Numbered from the stretch's first letter, positions 1 to 9,652 are shown. The stretch is 64,000 nucleotides of DNA from Bacillota bacterium (GCA_023407575.1 JAEYLX010000026.1:571883-635882); one strand, 5' to 3'. Numbers and translations: made by a program. The notes: generated from the letters alone by a model not told the origin.

Positions 1-734
1 TGGAAAATGAAGCTGCTAAGGGAGAAGATTTAACAACAACAAAGCATACCCCAGACTATACAGAAATGTTTCCTGATCTATATACAGAGTATTTAGTTCC
101 AATGACACCAAGTAAAGAGAAAAAAGTTGCATATTTAACCTTTGATGATGGCCCAAGTAAAAACACTTTTGAGGTTTTAGATATTTTGAAAGAGCATGAT
201 ATCAAAGCAACCTTCTTTATTGTTGGCAGTGCAATTAATGATGAAGGTGAGGATAGCTTAAAGCGTATGATGTATGAAGGGCATGTAATTGGAATTCATA
301 CCTATTCCCATATGTGTAATAAAATATACTGTTCCATAGAACGTTTTCTGGACGATTTTAATACGGTCTATCAGCAGATTTATGATATTACAGGGGAGAG
401 GGTCAATATCTTTCGATTCCCCTGGGGGAGTAATAATAAATATAATACTAAGATAAAAGATGCTTTAATTGATGAGATGGAGAGAAGAGGTTTTTCTTGC
501 TATGACTGGAATGTTAGCGCCGACGATTCCATTGGCAACCCAACGTCTTCTTCCATTCTTAGAAATATAAAAAAGGATCTCAAGAGGCAAAACAACCCAA
601 TTATATTAATGCATGACTCAAAAATAAATGACCTAACCGTGGAAATGTTGCCAGATATTATTAAAATGATAAGTGATATGGGATATGAGTTTGATACACT
701 AGATCATAGGGAACCATATGTTTTTCCATGGTAA
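1..734 (+). CDS. Polysaccharide deacetylase (NodB domain), 5' end outside window
   Basis: The reading frame is open from base 3 to the stop at 732-734, so the ATG at 66 is probably internal and the true start lies upstream. The NodB homology domain of carbohydrate esterase family 4 is clear. Motif 1 is TFDDGP, with the catalytic base and metal-binding Asp. Motif 2 is HTYSH, with the two metal-binding His. Motif 3 is FRFPWG, and LMHDS near the end corresponds to the motif carrying the last catalytic His. CE4 enzymes remove N- or O-acetyl groups from peptidoglycan, chitin oligomers or xylan. The substrate cannot be read here. Members of this size in clostridia are usually exported peptidoglycan N-acetylglucosamine deacetylases; the export signal would lie outside the window. 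Confidence 0.9.
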   Translation, partial: ENEAAKGEDLTTTKHTPDYTEMFPDLYTEYLVPMTPSKEKKVAYLTFDDGPSKNTFEVLDILKEHDIKATFFIVGSAINDEGEDSLKRMMYEGHVIGIHTYSHMCNKIYCSIERFLDDFNTVYQQIYDITGERVNIFRFPWGSNNKYNTKIKDALIDEMERRGFSCYDWNVSADDSIGNPTSSSILRNIKKDLKRQNNPIILMHDSKINDLTVEMLPDIIKMISDMGYEFDTLDHREPYVFPW

Positions 735-750
735 ATGGAAATACAAAAAA

Positions 751-836
751 TAAAAAAGAAGAACAGCTTCAGATTGATAGGGCTCTCCTAGACTTGACAG
801 GAGACATATCAGATTGGAGAATGTTCTTCTATTTAT
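751..836 (-). terminator. Terminator of the sleC pair (minus strand), nested hairpin
   Basis: A perfect 9-bp inverted repeat (agaagaaca at 757-765, tgttcttct at 822-830) encloses a second 6-bp repeat (tctcct at 784-789, aggaga at 799-804). Read on the minus strand it is followed by a run of T, which suits termination of the sleC transcript. On the plus strand only a weak T-rich tail follows. Confidence 0.6.
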
Positions 837-905
837 TTAAATTAAGTGAAAGACCTTGACGCTACATCTTTTATATACAAAGGTAAAGTGTCTGTATAGG
901 ATGAT

Positions 906-2204
906 TTAGGAATATTCTGCTAATCTTGCAACAGCAACATAGATATTTGAAATCTTATACCAGGTTGGTAGATCAACTATTCCATTAGCGGGTAGATCAA
1001 AGGTGCTCTGAAAAGCCTTAACTGCATCTGCAGTTGCCTGATCAAACTGTCCGTTAACAGCGACCTTTGGAATCACAGTATAGGTATCGCCTACACGATT
1101 TAATTGCTCCTGTATGGTTCGTACGTTGGCACCACTTGCACCAATCGTTAAATTGGAACCAGGCCAGGAAGCAGGTACTCCAGAAACCTCTGTGGCAGAA
1201 TTAATATAAATGGAATCGCCATAAAAATTCCTTAATATCTGTATCGCTGTCATACCTTGGTCACCAAGAGTTTTGGAACCCCATTGTGTCATCCAGTTTG
1301 GACATTTCACCCTGTTACCATCGCAATATTGAGTCAAAATTGGCTGCTTTACACCAGGTCGGGAAAGATAATTATTAAACATCTGGTCTACAATTAAACC
1401 TATGTTGGCGTAAATATTTCGTCCAGGCATCCATTTGTGGTCAAAGGCAGTGGAGGAGGTAATTGTAAAATTAAACCCTTGATTACGATACCATTCCGTG
1501 TACACGCGGTTCAAGGTAAAGGATAAAATAGCAAGAACATTTGCAGTGATAGTTGACTCCGGCCAAGTGGCATAGATCTCACTGGAGGCAACATTCTTAA
1601 TATAATCACGAAATCTGACATAATGATTTGTGGCTGAGGCATCTGTAGGAGGACCATCGTGAACAACGACATATTCCGGGATTACGACACTTGGCAATAC
1701 AATCTCACCGGAGGCATTGGTGTCCTTAATTTCTGCCTCTGCTATTTTAGGCGGATAATCACCGTAAAGTGTATGGGGTGGGATTACATATAAAGAACCG
1801 TCTTGAGGGTTTTGTGTTTGTAAAAATGCTTCTTGAATTGCAGTTGCATTGGGCAAAATCTCCATATTCTGAATAGTAACTGGCAGGTAATTATCTGCAG
1901 TTACACGGATACTATACTCCGAATAGGGCTGTACAAGAGAAGGCGCTTGACTGTATTCCAGAGAAGGAGCTGGAAGCTCGATCTCTTCGGTGACACCGGA
2001 GGCATTGGTAGTCAGCTCTCCAAGTACGTTATTAGGGTCATTGGGCAAGCTAACAGTAACAGTAGCGTTAGCAACTGGTACATACTGACTATTTGTAATC
2101 CTTGCTCTAAGTTTTCCTAAGGACTGTGTACTCATTTCAGTTGGATAGACTCGTATGTTCTTTTCTGCATATTTATGAACGAGTGGGTAATGTCTATACT
2201 GCAT
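906..2204 (-). CDS. sleC: SleC-type spore cortex-lytic enzyme, second tandem copy
   Basis: The protein has 432 residues. The order is an N-terminal carboxypeptidase-regulatory-like prodomain, a SpoIID/LytB-like catalytic region (ASSEIYATWPES followed by TITSSTAFDHKW), and a C-terminal peptidoglycan-binding domain (LTIGASGANVR to GIVDLPTWYKIS). This is the architecture of clostridial SleC, a lytic transglycosylase made as an inactive precursor and activated by Csp proteases during germination. The stretch after LPSVVIPEY is where the mature enzyme would begin by analogy. I chose the ATG at 2204 because GAGGT lies 7 bases upstream and the length then equals that of the neighbouring paralogue; an ATG at 2219 has no Shine-Dalgarno. 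It lies 60 bp downstream of the other copy on the same strand, probably one transcript. Confidence 0.85.
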   Translation of the reverse strand: MQYRHYPLVHKYAEKNIRVYPTEMSTQSLGKLRARITNSQYVPVANATVTVSLPNDPNNVLGELTTNASGVTEEIELPAPSLEYSQAPSLVQPYSEYSIRVTADNYLPVTIQNMEILPNATAIQEAFLQTQNPQDGSLYVIPPHTLYGDYPPKIAEAEIKDTNASGEIVLPSVVIPEYVVVHDGPPTDASATNHYVRFRDYIKNVASSEIYATWPESTITANVLAILSFTLNRVYTEWYRNQGFNFTITSSTAFDHKWMPGRNIYANIGLIVDQMFNNYLSRPGVKQPILTQYCDGNRVKCPNWMTQWGSKTLGDQGMTAIQILRNFYGDSIYINSATEVSGVPASWPGSNLTIGASGANVRTIQEQLNRVGDTYTVIPKVAVNGQFDQATADAVKAFQSTFDLPANGIVDLPTWYKISNIYVAVARLAEYS

Positions 2205-2264
2205 ATCTGCATACCTCATATTCTACTCATAATAAATTATGAAACCATTAGGAAGTTGTGATAG

Positions 2265-3563
2265 TTATTGACCTATTCTTGTTACACCAACATATATTTG
2301 TGATATTTTATACCAGGTTGCCAGATCAACTATACCGGTATCCGGAAGACCAAAAATCCGCTGGAATGCGCTGACAGACGCTGAAGTTTGAGGACCATAA
2401 CTACCATCCACGGCTATTCTTGGGATTGCAGAATACGCCTCGGCAATTCGATTCAGCTGCTCTTGTATCATACGCACACTTGCTCCGCTTGAACCTATTG
2501 TTAAGTTAAAACCGGGCCAGGATCTTGGAACACCTGCTACTTCTGTGGCTGTATTAATATACATGCTATTACCATAAAAGTTTCTAAGAATCTGAATTGC
2601 ACTCATTCCCTGGTCGCCAAGAGTTTTAGAGCCCCATTGTGTCATCCAACCGGGACACTGAACGCGATTTCCGTCACAATACTGGGTTAAAATCGGTTGT
2701 TTTACATTAGGTCTTGATAAATAGTTAACAAAAACAGAATCCACCAAGCGGCTAATGTTAGTAAAGATATTACGTCCTCTGGTCCATTTATGGTCATAGG
2801 CAGTAGATGAAGTAATGGTAAAATTATAACCTTGATTACGATACCATTCAGTAAAAACTCTGTTTAAGGTGAAAGACTGAATAGCTAAGATATTGGCATA
2901 AATCGTGTTTTCGGACCAAGTAGCATAAATCTCACTGGAGGCAACATTCTTAATATAATCCTTATAACGTACCCAATAGTTAGCAGCAGAAGAATCGGTG
3001 GGTGGGCCATCATGTACAATTACAAATTCGGGTACAACAACGCTTGGTAGTACAATTTCTCCGGATTCACCGGTAGGTTTTATCTCATCCTCTGGAATTT
3101 TTGGTGGGAAGTCTCCGTACAGAGTATGAGGAGCAATTACAAACAATTCACCTTCCACTGGTTGTTCAGGCTGCGGAACCAATACGGCGTTTTGTTCGGC
3201 GGTAACAGCCGCAAGTATTTGTACCCCAGAGAACATTGCAGTTTCAAAACCAGGTGCGGTTATTTCAACGTTATATTCTGAATAGGGTTGAACTTCGGAG
3301 GGGCTTAAGCTGTAGTCAATAGGAGGTGCGTTTAAAATGATTTCCTGTGAAAGACCGGAGTTATCCGTACTGAATTGTTCAACAACGACGCCTGGATTAC
3401 TGGGGAGAGAGATGGAAATAGTAGCGTTTTCAATAGGTAGCTCACCAGGTGCATTGCAGCGAACTAATAAGCGGCCTAGAGATTGAGTATCCATCTGTGT
3501 GGGATATACCTTAATCTGATTTTTTGCATTAAATCTCATATCGGATGTACCAAACTTATTCAT
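2265..3563 (-). CDS. sleC: SleC-type spore cortex-lytic enzyme, first tandem copy
   Basis: The protein has 432 residues with the same three parts as the gene after it: a prodomain ending near LPSVVVPEF, a SpoIID-like catalytic part with ASSEIYATWSEN and TITSSTAYDHKW, and a peptidoglycan-binding repeat at the C-terminus. Both copies keep the cysteines of QYCDGNRV and CPxWMTQWG. No classical signal peptide is visible, as in known SleC. The start has a good site, GAGGT with 7 bases to the ATG. The two copies differ most in the prodomain and the linker before the catalytic part. This is what one expects if they differ in activation while keeping the cortex-cleaving function. The duplication is seen directly; division of labour is inference. 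Confidence 0.87.
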   Translation of the reverse strand: MNKFGTSDMRFNAKNQIKVYPTQMDTQSLGRLLVRCNAPGELPIENATISISLPSNPGVVVEQFSTDNSGLSQEIILNAPPIDYSLSPSEVQPYSEYNVEITAPGFETAMFSGVQILAAVTAEQNAVLVPQPEQPVEGELFVIAPHTLYGDFPPKIPEDEIKPTGESGEIVLPSVVVPEFVIVHDGPPTDSSAANYWVRYKDYIKNVASSEIYATWSENTIYANILAIQSFTLNRVFTEWYRNQGYNFTITSSTAYDHKWTRGRNIFTNISRLVDSVFVNYLSRPNVKQPILTQYCDGNRVQCPGWMTQWGSKTLGDQGMSAIQILRNFYGNSMYINTATEVAGVPRSWPGFNLTIGSSGASVRMIQEQLNRIAEAYSAIPRIAVDGSYGPQTSASVSAFQRIFGLPDTGIVDLATWYKISQIYVGVTRIGQ

Positions 3564-3593
3564 GGTGATTACCTCATAAGCTATCGTTATTAA

Positions 3594-3621
3594 TAAAATA
3601 TGTACTTATATTTAAAATGTG
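3594..3621 (-). promoter_or_regulatory. Possible mother-cell sigma (E/K-like) promoter of the sleC pair
   Basis: On the minus strand, CATATTTTA (3602-3594) matches the sigma-K minus-10 pattern CATANNNTA. A CACA block (3621-3618) lies about 16 bases upstream, as in the mACm minus-35 box. Expression during sporulation is expected for sleC. The match is short and untested. Confidence 0.35.
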
Positions 3622-3686
3622 AACCTAATTCATAAGAAGAGCTAATAATAGGGTGTTTTATACTAAAAAATATTTTATTTACCCTC

Positions 3687-3715
3687 TTGTAATTTGAAAT
3701 TGAATGTGTTAAAAT
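3687..3715 (+). promoter_or_regulatory. carAB promoter (vegetative type)
   Basis: TTGTAA (3687-3692), 17-bp spacing, then TAAAAT (3710-3715) preceded by the extended TGT. It lies 167 bp before the carA start. The leader contains a small hairpin (ccgc at 3854-3857 with gcgg at 3862-3865) just before the ribosome site. I see no PyrR-type anti-terminator or terminator in the leader. Confidence 0.5.
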
Positions 3716-3881
3716 CATAAAAATGTATAGAAAAAATGAATATTTATTCAAAATTATTAATAAAAATTAAAAGATGGATTGACGAGATATGCAAAGTAGT
3801 GTATCGTTTAAGTTGACCTGTATTCTTTTTTTTTGCAAAAATTTAGTCACTAGCCGCTTATGCGGTAGAATGGAGGATTTG

Positions 3882-4964
3882 ATGAAAGCATTCTTAATTC
3901 TTGAGGATGGCAATGTCTTTACCGGTGAAAGTATAGGGGCGCAGAGAGAGATCATTAGTGAGATCGTCTTCAATACTGGAATGACAGGGTATCTGGAGGT
4001 ATTGACTGACCCTTCCTACGCTGGTCAAAGTGTGGTAATGACTTATCCTTTGATTGGTAACTACGGGATTAGCTATGAAGACATGGAATCACACAAGCCT
4101 TGGCTGGATGGTTTTATTGTAAGAGAATTATCAAGAATACCTAGCAATTTTCGAAGTGAAGAAAGCATTCAAAGCTTCCTGGAGCGTAATGATATTCCTG
4201 GAATAGCAGGGATTGATACCAGAGCACTGGTTAAAATCTTAAGGAATAAGGGCACGATGAATGGAATGATTACAACAGACGAGAATTATAAGCTCGAAGA
4301 TGTAATTAATAAAATTCATCAGTATCAAGTACTTAAAGTGATTGAAAAAACAAGCAGAACCGATGTTAAAGTAGTTCCAGCCATCGGAGAAACAAAGTAT
4401 AAGGTTGCATTAATGGATTATGGCTTAAAGCTGAATATTCCAAGATGTTTATCAAATAGAGGCTGTGAGGTAACGATATATCCAGCTTTCACAAAGGCAG
4501 AAGAAGTGCTGAAAAATAATCCTGATGGAATTATGTTATCCAATGGACCTGGTGATCCAAAGGAGTGCACTGATATAATAAAAGAAGTTAAGAACATGTT
4601 TGACAGCAATGTACCAATCTTTGCAATTTGCCTGGGACATCAGTTACTTGCTCTTGCAAACGGTGGAGACACACAAAAAATGAAGTATGGACATCGAGGA
4701 GCCAACCATCCGGTAAAGGATTTGAAAACTGGAAGAGTTTATATCTCTACACAAAATCATGGATACATGGTATTGCCGGAAAGTTTAAAACCACAGGTTG
4801 CAGAAGTAAGTTTTGTCAATGTAAATGACAAAACAGTGGAAGGAATGCACTACCTGGGTAAGAATGTATTCTCGGTGCAATTCCATCCTGAAGCATGTGC
4901 AGGACCGATGGATAGTGAATTTTTATTCAACGAATTTATTAATATGATGGAGGTACAGCGATAA
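3882..4964 (+). CDS. carA: Carbamoyl-phosphate synthase, small (glutaminase) subunit
   Basis: CarA hydrolyses glutamine and passes ammonia to CarB for carbamoyl phosphate, the precursor of arginine and pyrimidines. The 360-residue protein has the CPSase small-chain N-terminal domain (LEDGNVFTGESIGA onward) and a class I glutamine amidotransferase domain. That domain has the nucleophile Cys in FAICLGHQ and the His/Glu pair in VQFHPEA. The frame is open further upstream, but the ATG at 3882 is chosen because TGGAGG lies 6 bases before it and the protein then begins MKAFLILEDG, as family members do. The stop overlaps the carB start by one base (TAATG), so the two are translationally coupled. Confidence 0.96.
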   Translation: MKAFLILEDGNVFTGESIGAQREIISEIVFNTGMTGYLEVLTDPSYAGQSVVMTYPLIGNYGISYEDMESHKPWLDGFIVRELSRIPSNFRSEESIQSFLERNDIPGIAGIDTRALVKILRNKGTMNGMITTDENYKLEDVINKIHQYQVLKVIEKTSRTDVKVVPAIGETKYKVALMDYGLKLNIPRCLSNRGCEVTIYPAFTKAEEVLKNNPDGIMLSNGPGDPKECTDIIKEVKNMFDSNVPIFAICLGHQLLALANGGDTQKMKYGHRGANHPVKDLKTGRVYISTQNHGYMVLPESLKPQVAEVSFVNVNDKTVEGMHYLGKNVFSVQFHPEACAGPMDSEFLFNEFINMMEVQR

Positions 4965-7900
4965 TGCCAAGAAATGAGAGTATCCAAAAAGTATTAGTAG
5001 TTGGGTCGGGTCCAATTATCATTGGTCAGGCGGCAGAGTTTGACTATGCGGGAACACAGGCATGTCGCTCATTAAAAGAAGAAGGCATTACAGTAGTACT
5101 GGTAAATTCAAATCCGGCAACCATTATGACAGACAAAGAAATCGCTGATATTGTCTACATAGAGCCATTAACACCGGATTTCGTAAAGAGAATTATTCTA
5201 AAGGAGAAGCCAGACAGTGTATTACCTACCCTCGGAGGTCAGGCAGCTCTTAACATTGCTATGGAACTTGAGGAGTCCGGATTTCTAAAAGAGAATGATG
5301 TTAAATTAATTGGTACCACTTCTTTAACTATCAAAAAGGCAGAGGACCGATTAGAATTTAAAACTACCATGGAGAAGATTGGAGAGCCTTGTGCGCCAAG
5401 TACTGTAGTAACAACAGTTAAGGCTGCAGTAGAGTTTGCTGAAATAATTGGATATCCGGTGGTAGTACGTCCCGCTTATACGCTAGGAGGCAGTGGTGGT
5501 GGTATAGCAGCGACCCAGGAAGAGCTGGAAGATATCTGCTCCAATGGATTACGTCTATCCCGTGTAGGCCAGTGCTTAATTGAGCGTTGTATTGCAGGCT
5601 GGAAGGAAATTGAATACGAAGTAATGCGTGATGGTGCAGGGAATTGTATTACCGTATGTAACATGGAGAACCTGGATCCAGTTGGAGTTCATACTGGTGA
5701 CAGTATCGTAGTTGCACCCTCTCAAACCTTAGGGGATAAAGAGTATCAGATGTTGAGAAGCTCTGCTTTAAATATTATTACTGAACTTGGTATCACTGGT
5801 GGCTGTAACGTACAGTATGCGCTTCATCCTGATACCTTTGAATACTGTGTAATTGAAGTTAATCCCCGTGTAAGCCGTTCCTCCGCTCTTGCATCTAAAG
5901 CGACTGGTTATCCAATTGCCAAGGTGGCGGCAAAGATTGCTCTGGGATATCATTTAGATGAGATTCAAAATGCAGTAACCAAGAAAACCTATGCTAGTTT
6001 TGAACCAACACTGGATTACTGTGTAGTCAAAATACCAAAGTGGCCTTTTGATAAATTCATTACCGCCAAAAGGGTTCTATCCACCCAAATGAAGGCAACT
6101 GGTGAGGTAATGGCAATTAGCAACAGCTTTGAAGCTGCTTTAATGAAGGCACTTCGCTCTCTGGAACAGAATATCTACAGCTTGAAGTATGGTAATTATG
6201 GAAAGATGACACTAGAAGAAGTGAAAGAGGAACTATATAAGATAGATGACAGACGACTCTTTGCAATTGCTGAAGCAATCCGTAAAGGAATTACCTTTGA
6301 GCAAATACATGACATCACTAAAATTGATTATTGGTTCATTGATAAGATAGCAATTCTCGTAAAACTTGAGCAAGATTTGGCGACAAAACCTCACAGCATT
6401 GAGCTGCTTAAGGAAGCGAAAAGACTGGGCTACCCAGATAAAGTTATCTCTGAATTGACAGGTAAGTCTGTGGCTGAAATTAAAGCTGACCGTAAGCAGA
6501 ATGGCATCGTAGCAGCATATAAGATGGTAGATACCTGTGCAGCTGAATTTGATGCTGCTACTCCTTATTACTACTCAACCTTCGGAGATTACAATGAGGT
6601 AGAAGAGACCAGTGGAAGAAAGAAGATTATGGTTCTGGGTTCCGGGCCAATCCGTATCGGTCAAGGTATTGAATTTGATTACTGCTCGGTACACAGTGTA
6701 TGGGCATTATCAAAGAGTGGCTGTGAAACCATTATTGTAAACAACAATCCAGAGACAGTAAGTACGGACTTTGATATTGCTGATAAGCTGTATTTTGAGC
6801 CTCTTACACCTGAGGATGTCGAAAGTATTGTTGATATCGAAAAGCCAGACGGCGCAGTGGTTCAGTTCGGTGGTCAGACTGCAATTAAACTAACAGATGC
6901 ATTACTTAAGATGGGTGTACCTATTCTTGGAACCTCGGCAGCAGATGTGGATGCAGCAGAGGATAGAGAGTTATTTGATAAGATACTGGAAGATTGTAAT
7001 ATACCAAGACCAGCAGGTAAGACAGTATATACCACGGAGGAAGCGCTTGCAGCTGCAAAAGAGCTGGGGTATCCGGTTCTGGTTCGTCCATCCTATGTAC
7101 TTGGCGGTCAGGGCATGCAGATTGCCATTAGTGATGAAGATATAGTAGAGTTTATGAATATCATTAATATGACAGTTCAGGAACATCCAATATTAGTTGA
7201 TAAATACCTCATGGGTAAAGAAGTAGAAGTTGATGCGGTATGTGATGGAGAAGATATTCTAATCCCTGGTATTATGGAACATATTGAAAGAGCCGGAATT
7301 CATTCAGGAGATAGTATTTCGGTATATCCGTCTCAAAGCATAAGCGATAAAGTAAAGGATGAGATAGTTGATTATACCAAAAAACTGGCAAGCTCCTTAC
7401 ATGTCATCGGATTAATCAACATTCAGTTCATCGTATTCAACGAAAAGGTATATGTAATCGAAGTAAATCCTCGTTCCAGTCGTACAGTTCCTTATATTAG
7501 TAAAGTAACTGCACTTCCAATTGTAGATATCGCAACAAAGGTTATCCTAGGTGAGAGCATTAAGTCACAGGGTTATGAACCTGGATTGTGGCCGGAATCA
7601 GCATATATCGCAATCAAGATGCCGGTGTTCTCCTTTGAGAAGCTTCGCGGTGCAGAAACTAGTTTAGGGCCAGAAATGAAATCTACCGGTGAGTGCTTAG
7701 GTATTGCAAAGACCTATCACGAAGCTCTATATAAAGCCTTTTTAGGAGCTGGTGTTAATCTGCCAAAACATAAGAAGATGATAATGACAGTGAAAAAACA
7801 GGATCGTGAAGAAGCAGTAGAGCTCGGTAGAAGGCTAATCGCACTTGGTTATGAAATCTTTGCCACCGAAGGAACAGCCGAAGCCTTAACTGATAATGGA

Positions 7901-8158
7901 ATTCCAGCAACCACAATCCGTAAGATTGATCAGGATCATCCCAATATACTGGACCTTATCATGAGTCATGAAATTGATATGGTAATAAATACACCTACCT
8001 TAGGGCGTGATAAAACCAGAGATGGTTTCTTGATCCGTCGTACCTCCATAGAGACCGGTGTTACCTGCTTTACTGCAATTGATACAGCAGCGGCACTTCT
8101 CACCAGTATGGAGAATGCCAACGAAGAAATCACACTTGTAGACGTAGCGCAAATATAA
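4964..8158 (+). CDS. carB: Carbamoyl-phosphate synthase, large subunit
   Basis: CarB makes carbamoyl phosphate from bicarbonate, ammonia and two ATP. Its 1064 residues match the usual length. Two homologous halves are visible, each beginning with a nucleotide-binding segment: VLVVGSGPIIIGQAAEFDYAG near residue 10 and VLGSGPIRIGQGIEFDYCS near residue 558. Both contain an ATP-grasp domain (VRPAYTLGGSGGG; VRPSYVLGGQGMQ) and a VNPR motif. The last 130 residues are the methylglyoxal-synthase-like allosteric domain (FATEGTAEAL, INTPTLGRDKTRDG), which in other bacteria binds regulators such as UMP or IMP. It is co-transcribed with carA. Confidence 0.97.
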   Translation: MPRNESIQKVLVVGSGPIIIGQAAEFDYAGTQACRSLKEEGITVVLVNSNPATIMTDKEIADIVYIEPLTPDFVKRIILKEKPDSVLPTLGGQAALNIAMELEESGFLKENDVKLIGTTSLTIKKAEDRLEFKTTMEKIGEPCAPSTVVTTVKAAVEFAEIIGYPVVVRPAYTLGGSGGGIAATQEELEDICSNGLRLSRVGQCLIERCIAGWKEIEYEVMRDGAGNCITVCNMENLDPVGVHTGDSIVVAPSQTLGDKEYQMLRSSALNIITELGITGGCNVQYALHPDTFEYCVIEVNPRVSRSSALASKATGYPIAKVAAKIALGYHLDEIQNAVTKKTYASFEPTLDYCVVKIPKWPFDKFITAKRVLSTQMKATGEVMAISNSFEAALMKALRSLEQNIYSLKYGNYGKMTLEEVKEELYKIDDRRLFAIAEAIRKGITFEQIHDITKIDYWFIDKIAILVKLEQDLATKPHSIELLKEAKRLGYPDKVISELTGKSVAEIKADRKQNGIVAAYKMVDTCAAEFDAATPYYYSTFGDYNEVEETSGRKKIMVLGSGPIRIGQGIEFDYCSVHSVWALSKSGCETIIVNNNPETVSTDFDIADKLYFEPLTPEDVESIVDIEKPDGAVVQFGGQTAIKLTDALLKMGVPILGTSAADVDAAEDRELFDKILEDCNIPRPAGKTVYTTEEALAAAKELGYPVLVRPSYVLGGQGMQIAISDEDIVEFMNIINMTVQEHPILVDKYLMGKEVEVDAVCDGEDILIPGIMEHIERAGIHSGDSISVYPSQSISDKVKDEIVDYTKKLASSLHVIGLINIQFIVFNEKVYVIEVNPRSSRTVPYISKVTALPIVDIATKVILGESIKSQGYEPGLWPESAYIAIKMPVFSFEKLRGAETSLGPEMKSTGECLGIAKTYHEALYKAFLGAGVNLPKHKKMIMTVKKQDREEAVELGRRLIALGYEIFATEGTAEALTDNGIPATTIRKIDQDHPNILDLIMSHEIDMVINTPTLGRDKTRDGFLIRRTSIETGVTCFTAIDTAAALLTSMENANEEITLVDVAQI

Positions 8159-8161
8159 TAC

Positions 8162-8215
8162 AAAGAGACTGATTTGAACTAGCCAATACGGTGGTAAAAT
8201 CAGTCTCTTTATTAT
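8162..8215 (+). terminator. carAB terminator
   Basis: A perfect 14-bp inverted repeat (8162-8175 with 8197-8210) ends in a T-rich tract directly after carB. Confidence 0.85.
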
Positions 8216-8448
8216 TACTAAGTAGGCTTATATTCATTCATTATAAAATTTCCTGATCATAAAGAGTGCATTAGTGATAATTGTTACTCCTTGGAAATTT
8301 TAATGTGCTTATTATTTTATTCTAAATCTATATTAATAAAATTGCATAGTAATCTAGGTGGATGTATTGTATAATAATACCAGTTTGTTTTGTGGTGAAA
8401 GCCTGGCTACACCTACATTATATTGAGGGAAAAGAGTTGGAGGATAAA

Positions 8449-8637
8449 ATGAAAATATCGCAAATACTGTTAGTTTATTTTATACAATTTGTACTGGTAT
8501 TTATTTTAATGTTTCTATTCGTAGAAGAGAACATTATAAAAAGCTTGTTATTTAGTGCCGCTTATATAGCTGTACTCGGAGGAATTAAGTATATAAAATA
8601 TAGACTCACAAAAAAGAAAGTTAGTCAAGAAAGTTAA
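8449..8637 (+). CDS. Small two-helix membrane protein, function unknown
   Basis: The product has 62 residues. The frame is open upstream, but GGAGG at 8439-8443 points to the ATG at 8449. Two hydrophobic segments (about residues 5-24 and 30-47) are followed by a basic tail (KYIKYRLTKKK). I do not recognise the family. It is followed at 90 bp by another small membrane protein and may share its transcript. A TATAAT at 8370-8375 lies upstream, but no good minus-35 goes with it. Confidence 0.6.
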   Translation: MKISQILLVYFIQFVLVFILMFLFVEENIIKSLLFSAAYIAVLGGIKYIKYRLTKKKVSQES

Positions 8638-8729
8638 GGAAGTAGCAGTAATAGAAATGGCAGTAATAGAAATAGCATATAACTAGGAGTAATAAAAAGA
8701 ATTAAATAAATCAGTGGGAGGATATATGA

Positions 8730-9122
8730 ATGGGATTTTCACCGTTTGAAGGACCGGGTATCATGTTTAGTATAATACCTATAATCGTAATATTAGGATT
8801 TATCCTTGTATTTACATTAATAATCGTATTTTTGATACTTGGCGTTAAACAATGGAGTAAGAATAATGCATCTCCAATTCTTACAGTGGAGGCTACTGTT
8901 ATAACGAAGAGGTCACAGATAGATCATTTTCAAAATAATACAGATAATATGTTTCAGGATACCTCTTCAACAACCTATTATGTAACTTTTGAAGTAGCTA
9001 GCGGTGACCGAATGGAATTTCATGTTCGTGATAAAGAGTACGGGTTACTGGTAGAACAGGATAGTGGAAAGCTTACCTTTCAGGGAACTCGTTATTTGGG
9101 ATTTTTACGCACAAGGGACTGA
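8730..9122 (+). CDS. DUF2500-type membrane-anchored protein
   Basis: The product has 130 residues. One long transmembrane segment (about 12-40) precedes a small soluble beta-rich domain containing VEATVITKR, TYYVTFEVASGDRMEFHV and GKLTFQGTRYLGF. This is the pattern of DUF2500 proteins, whose biochemical role is unknown. Two ATGs lie close together; the one at 8726 runs into a stop after seven codons, so translation starts at 8730, 8 bases after GGGAGG. The soluble part most likely faces the cell surface, but orientation cannot be decided from the sequence. Confidence 0.7.
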   Translation: MGFSPFEGPGIMFSIIPIIVILGFILVFTLIIVFLILGVKQWSKNNASPILTVEATVITKRSQIDHFQNNTDNMFQDTSSTTYYVTFEVASGDRMEFHVRDKEYGLLVEQDSGKLTFQGTRYLGFLRTRD

Positions 9123-9160
9123 TGTTTCTGTAGAATATTATTTGAAAGGACAATGGATAA

Positions 9161-9652
9161 ATGGCAGTAAGGGAAGCTAAAATTGATGATTTAGACTCAA
9201 TCATGAAAGTTTATAGTAAAGCAAAAGAATATATGAACAATAATGGCAATTCTACGCAATGGAGGGATGGTTACCCGCAAAGAGAGCTTCTTGAAGATGA
9301 CATAATGAAAAAGCATTGTTATGTAGTGTGCTCTTCTGATAACGAAGTACATGCTGTATTTGTCCTTATGTTCGGAGCTGATCCAACCTATGCGATCATA
9401 GAAAATGGTTCCTGGAAAAACGAAGACCCCTATGGAACAATTCATAGATTAGCAGGCGATGGAGCAATTAAGGGCGTAACCAGCAAATGTATAGAGTTTT
9501 GCAAAGAAAAAACAAAAAATTTAAGAGCGGATACACATCATGATAATAAAATAATGCAATATCTTTTAGAGAAGAATGATTTTAAGCGGTGCGGTATTAT
9601 TTATGTAGGTGATGGAAGTCCTAGAATTGCGTATCATTATGTAGGTATTTAA
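9161..9652 (+). CDS. GNAT-family N-acetyltransferase
   Basis: The 163 residues start AVREAKIDDLDSIMKVY, the usual first strand and helix of the GNAT fold. A central block ENGSWKNEDPYGTIHRLA and a late segment LRADTHHDNKIMQYLLEKNDFKRCG correspond to the acetyl-CoA-binding core and the D.N..m..ll.k.GF signature near the C-terminus. GNAT enzymes acetylate amines on small molecules or proteins; nothing here identifies the acceptor. A Shine-Dalgarno-like AAAGGA lies 11 bases before the ATG. Confidence 0.8.
   Translation: MAVREAKIDDLDSIMKVYSKAKEYMNNNGNSTQWRDGYPQRELLEDDIMKKHCYVVCSSDNEVHAVFVLMFGADPTYAIIENGSWKNEDPYGTIHRLAGDGAIKGVTSKCIEFCKEKTKNLRADTHHDNKIMQYLLEKNDFKRCGIIYVGDGSPRIAYHYVGI

Noticed and set aside
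3716..3881. carAB leader examined for a PyrR attenuator or pyrimidine-sensing RNA
   Set aside because: There is only one 4-bp hairpin and no terminator/anti-terminator pair.
8395..8440. gaaagcctg...ctaca...tatatt pattern shared with 33365-33400, considered as a riboswitch remnant (c-di-GMP or similar)
   Set aside because: Only about nine consecutive bases match, no common secondary structure was found, and no known aptamer consensus fits.
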